From: an uncultured Elusimicrobium sp.
Lineage (GTDB): Bacteria; Elusimicrobiota; Endomicrobiia; Endomicrobiales; Endomicrobiaceae
Direction of reading: 5' to 3'
Assembly: GCA_902761395.1 (NCBI GenBank)
Contig: CACWKJ010000138.1
Coordinates: 1-8,554 of the forward strand
DNA: 8,554 nucleotides
How positions within the stretch are numbered: position 1 is the stretch's first letter; every line of letters starts with the position of its first letter. This document shows, piece by piece, positions 6,458 through 8,554 of this stretch. Made by a program: the position numbers and the translations under genes. The notes beneath the pieces were generated by a model. The model was given only the letters and a program-made list of their open reading frames with translations, was not told the DNA's origin and searched no databases.

Positions 6458-7328
6458 ATGGATTACTTCATTTCGTTCTCAATGGTCGGCAGGGGCTGAC
6501 AGAAAAACTTTTTGGTTGTTTACATTAAATGCTTTCATTCTTGTTTCGACCGTAATGCTGCTTCACATTTTTATTTTCTCTTCTCTGTTGTTATCTATTA
6601 AAAATAATTTTGCTTCAACAACAGATTATTTATCAAGAATTCCGTTCATTATAATCATTTTACAGGCATTATTACCAATAATAATACCCGCTTTATTGGT
6701 TTTTCCATACTTAAATTTAATTATAAGAAGATTACACGATGCAAACTTTAGTGCCTGGTGGCTGTTGTTATATTTAATACCTCAAGTAGGTGCTATTATT
6801 ATGATTATTTTTATGTGCCTTCCGGAAACGGAAGGAGAAAACAAATATTCTGTTGAAGAAGGTACAAAAAAGTTTGGTTTCGGTTCTCTTATAATTGTTT
6901 TAACATTTTTGATTTTATGTTCAGTAATGTTTCTTTTCGCAAAATATTTGAGTGACAGCCAGGAAGATGAAGGTAAATCCTTATTGGGAAAAGTAGGACA
7001 GGCACAAATTGAATATTTTGGAAAAAACAACAATTTCTTTTATACAGATAAAACCACCGGTAATGATACTCTTGGTATAGACATAAGCGATTCTATATTT
7101 TATGACGGATTCAGTTGCACAACTTTGAGCAAAAGAGACAAATATTTAGTTGATGATCCGAATGACAGAAATAAACATGTAAAACTTATAGTTTGGGAAA
7201 AAGCAAGCAAGAGAGATGACCGACTAGGCAGACAAGGATACATGTCTTTAATAATGAATGAAGACGGGACATCGACAACCGCCAGAACAAATTATTTTTA
7301 CAAAGATGATGAAAAAGACAAACAATAA
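6458..7328 (+). CDS. DUF805 membrane protein with pilin-like C-terminal domain (frameshift near the N-terminus)
   Basis: DUF805 proteins are small integral membrane proteins of unknown function. The signature is clear: an RKTFWLF entry to the first helix, then RRLHDANFSAWWLLLYLIP and LPETEGENKY. The long frame is open from 6459 but has no usable start before a TTG at 6516, inside helix 1. An ATG at 6458 in another frame reads MDYFISFSMVGRG and stops. Removing one G from the run at 6492-6495 fuses the two as MDYFISFSMVGR-ADRKTFWLF, the expected family N-terminus (GRA-x-RKxFW), giving 289 residues. In that numbering helices lie at about 18-45, 62-85, 99-120 and 142-163. The tail (172-289) has SLLGKVGQAQIEYFGKNNNF, which resembles type IV pilin and pseudopilin globular domains. 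It precedes the radical SAM gene by 6 bases, so the two are probably co-transcribed. Confidence 0.75.
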
Positions 7329-7334
7329 AGTATT

Positions 7335-7991
7335 ATGCCAAAATATATTGAAATAAGCTGTAAAACCGCATGTAACAGAGTAAACAGTGATTTCTTACCT
7401 TTTAATTGGGATTTGAACATTTACAGAGGTTGCGAGCACAAATGCCAATACTGTTTTGCCGTATATTCTCATAAATATATGGAATCCGAAAACTTTTTTG
7501 ATGAAATATATGTAAAGAAAAACATTGTGGAATGTTTTGAAAAGCAAATATCTTCGAAAAGATGGAAAAAATCCGTTATAAATATCGGCGGAGTCACCGA
7601 CAGTTACCAACCTGCAGAAAAGCAATACAAAATAATGCCTGAAATTTTAAAGTTGTGCATAAAACATAAAGTTCCTATAAGTTTATCGACAAAATCCAAA
7701 CTTATATTAAGAGATTTTGATTTGTTTGCCGAACTTGCGACACTTGTTCCCGTAAATATTACTTGTACTATTACGACGGTAAACGAAAATATAAGAAAAC
7801 TTATAGAACCTAATGCCGCACCTGCAAAAGACAGATTTAACAATTTAAAAGAATTTTCAAAAACAAATGTTAATACCGGAATATTTATTATGCCGATAAT
7901 TCCGGAACTTACAGACTCTTATAATAATTTAAGTATGTTGTATAAAACGGCAAAAGAAAACAATGTAAACTATGCGTTTCACTTACGCTAA
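7335..7991 (+). CDS. Radical SAM protein of the SPL/COG1533 type, C-terminally truncated
   Basis: The cluster motif C33-x3-C37-x2-C40 (RGCEHKCQYCF) binds the 4Fe-4S cluster that cleaves S-adenosylmethionine. NIGGVTDSYQPAEKQY and LSTKSKLILRDFDLF, followed by the IEPNAA and MPIIPELTD segments, match the family related to spore photoproduct lyase (COG1533). Many members have no proven substrate, so a DNA-repair role is not established. The visible 218 residues end at YAFHLR, where relatives normally continue for several tens of residues (usual length about 250-300, from memory). The stop falls exactly where base composition changes, so the loss is probably due to the junction. The start at 7335 lies 6 bases after the DUF805 stop; there is no strong ribosome binding site. 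Confidence 0.82.
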   Translation: MPKYIEISCKTACNRVNSDFLPFNWDLNIYRGCEHKCQYCFAVYSHKYMESENFFDEIYVKKNIVECFEKQISSKRWKKSVINIGGVTDSYQPAEKQYKIMPEILKLCIKHKVPISLSTKSKLILRDFDLFAELATLVPVNITCTITTVNENIRKLIEPNAAPAKDRFNNLKEFSKTNVNTGIFIMPIIPELTDSYNNLSMLYKTAKENNVNYAFHLR

Positions 7992-8012
7992 AATGGTTTA
8001 CTCCTTATTAGT
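7989..8012. other. Abrupt base-composition junction
   Basis: Hand counts give 15 G+C of 60 for 7921-7980 and 34 of 60 for 8041-8100. Codon choice changes with it: the radical SAM gene is AT-ended, while the next gene prefers C- and G-ended codons. The junction coincides with the early stop of the radical SAM gene and the end of the convergent peroxidase gene. There is no integrase, tRNA or direct repeat visible at the edge, so an assembly join is at least as likely as a real insertion. Confidence 0.75.
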
Positions 8013-8554
8013 CTTCCAGCATTTTTTGTATGGCTTCCTCCATCATGTCGGGCGTCACCATAGGCTCGAAGCGAAGGATGGTCTTGCCGTCTTTGGAGAC
8101 CAAGAACTTGCCGAAGTTCCAACGGATAGCATCCCCTTGGTCAAAGCCCGTGCCCGTCTTTTGGTGAATCTGGTCGAGCTGGGCGGCAAACTCCTCGGTG
8201 CCTTCGGGATAGCCCTTGAAGGGTGCTTGTTCCTTGAGGTAGGTATAGAGCGGACTCTCTGCCTCACCGTTGACGTCAATCTTGTCGAACAGCGGGAAGG
8301 TGACCTTGTAGTTCAGCGAGCAGAAACTCTGGATCTCCTCGTTGGTGCCAGGCTCTTGTCCCAAGAACTGGTTGCAGGGGAAGCCCAAGATTTCCAAACC
8401 CTGGTCCTTGTACTTCTGATAAAGGGCTTCAAGGCCTTCGTACTGCGGGGTCAAGCCGCATTTGCTGGCCACATTGACGATGAGCAGCACCTTGCCTTTG
8501 TAGTTGGCCAACGACACATCGCTTCCGTCCATGTCTTTGACCGTGATGTCATAG
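8008..8554 (-). CDS. Glutathione peroxidase (thiol peroxidase of the GPx family), N-terminally cut by the window edge
   Basis: A GPx-family peroxidase that reduces hydrogen peroxide and organic hydroperoxides; bacterial cysteine forms usually use thioredoxin. The frame is open to the window edge, reading YDITVKDMDGSDVSLANYKGK, so the ATG at 8532 is internal and the true start lies outside. Counting from that ATG, the catalytic tetrad is complete: C25 (ASKCG, cysteine rather than selenocysteine), Q59 (QFLGQEP), W138 and N139 (RWNFGKF). C71 (SFCSLNY) is at the usual resolving-cysteine position. Length and motifs match the family. GC content and codon use are unlike every other gene here and recall Bacteroidales, though that assignment is from memory. 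Confidence 0.92.
   Translation of the reverse strand, partial: YDITVKDMDGSDVSLANYKGKVLLIVNVASKCGLTPQYEGLEALYQKYKDQGLEILGFPCNQFLGQEPGTNEEIQSFCSLNYKVTFPLFDKIDVNGEAESPLYTYLKEQAPFKGYPEGTEEFAAQLDQIHQKTGTGFDQGDAIRWNFGKFLVSKDGKTILRFEPMVTPDMMEEAIQKMLED

Noticed and set aside
6458..6490. A stretch resembling a dispersed intergenic repeat (ATTACTTCATTTCGTTCTC)
   Set aside because: It translates as MDYFISFSMV, a proper DUF805 N-terminus once the G-run frameshift is repaired, so it is coding.
1..8554. Assigning the whole window to Bacteroidota because of the peroxidase gene and some weak ribosome binding sites
   Set aside because: The AT-rich part has a perfect sigma-70 promoter and good Shine-Dalgarno sites at 1645-1648 and 29-32; only the terminal GC-rich piece fits.
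1..8554. CRISPR arrays, tRNA or rRNA genes, insertion sequences
   Set aside because: I saw no regularly spaced repeats of 25-40 bases, no tRNA T-arm or acceptor pattern, no rRNA-like stretch and no transposase reading frame.

Overview
The window looks like AT-rich bacterial DNA (roughly 30% GC by eye) for its first ~7990 bases. The last ~545 bases are clearly richer in GC (57% in a hand-counted line, against 25% in a line just before the change). I cannot name the species. In the AT-rich part one promoter matches the sigma-70 consensus perfectly (TTGACA, 17-base spacer, TATAAT). Two starts have Shine-Dalgarno sites at 7-base spacing. Both argue against Bacteroidota for that part. The terminal GC-rich piece resembles a Bacteroidales-type glutathione peroxidase and may come from another genome, either by an assembly join or by real transfer.

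Layout. (a) Bases 1-213, minus strand: a consensus promoter, a ~140-nt transcribed stretch with hairpins, a strong intrinsic terminator, then a Shine-Dalgarno and the first seven codons of a gene leaving the window. This is the architecture of a cis-acting attenuator or riboswitch leader; a free small RNA is the alternative. (b) Bases 246-2847, minus strand: a two-gene, translationally coupled cassette of an AlgX/AlgJ-like SGNH acetyltransferase and an AlgI-like MBOAT protein, the usual pair for O-acetylating a surface or secreted polysaccharide. (c) Bases 3066-4386, plus strand: a MATE-family exporter interrupted by one extra base. (d) Bases 4389-4658, minus strand: a small two-helix membrane protein of unknown function. 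(e) Bases 4721-6298, plus strand: an unusual sensor-like protein with a signal peptide, a periplasmic PhnD-like binding domain, one membrane helix, a coiled coil and a cytoplasmic HEPN-like domain carrying an R-N-x-x-x-H motif. (f) Bases 6299-6457: an intergenic stretch of short repeats and a palindrome. (g) Bases 6458-7328: a DUF805 membrane protein with a pilin-like tail, also carrying a one-base frameshift near its N-terminus. (h) Bases 7335-7991: a radical SAM protein of the SPL/COG1533 type that stops early at the composition break. (i) Bases 8008-8554, minus strand: a glutathione peroxidase running off the window.

The genes do not form one pathway. The only clear functional unit is the O-acetylation pair. 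The two most interesting items are the attenuator-like leader at the left end and the PhnD-like/HEPN-like transmembrane protein. Two +1 frameshifts in short homopolymers, plus the composition break inside a truncated gene, also suggest that the sequence may contain base-calling or assembly errors.
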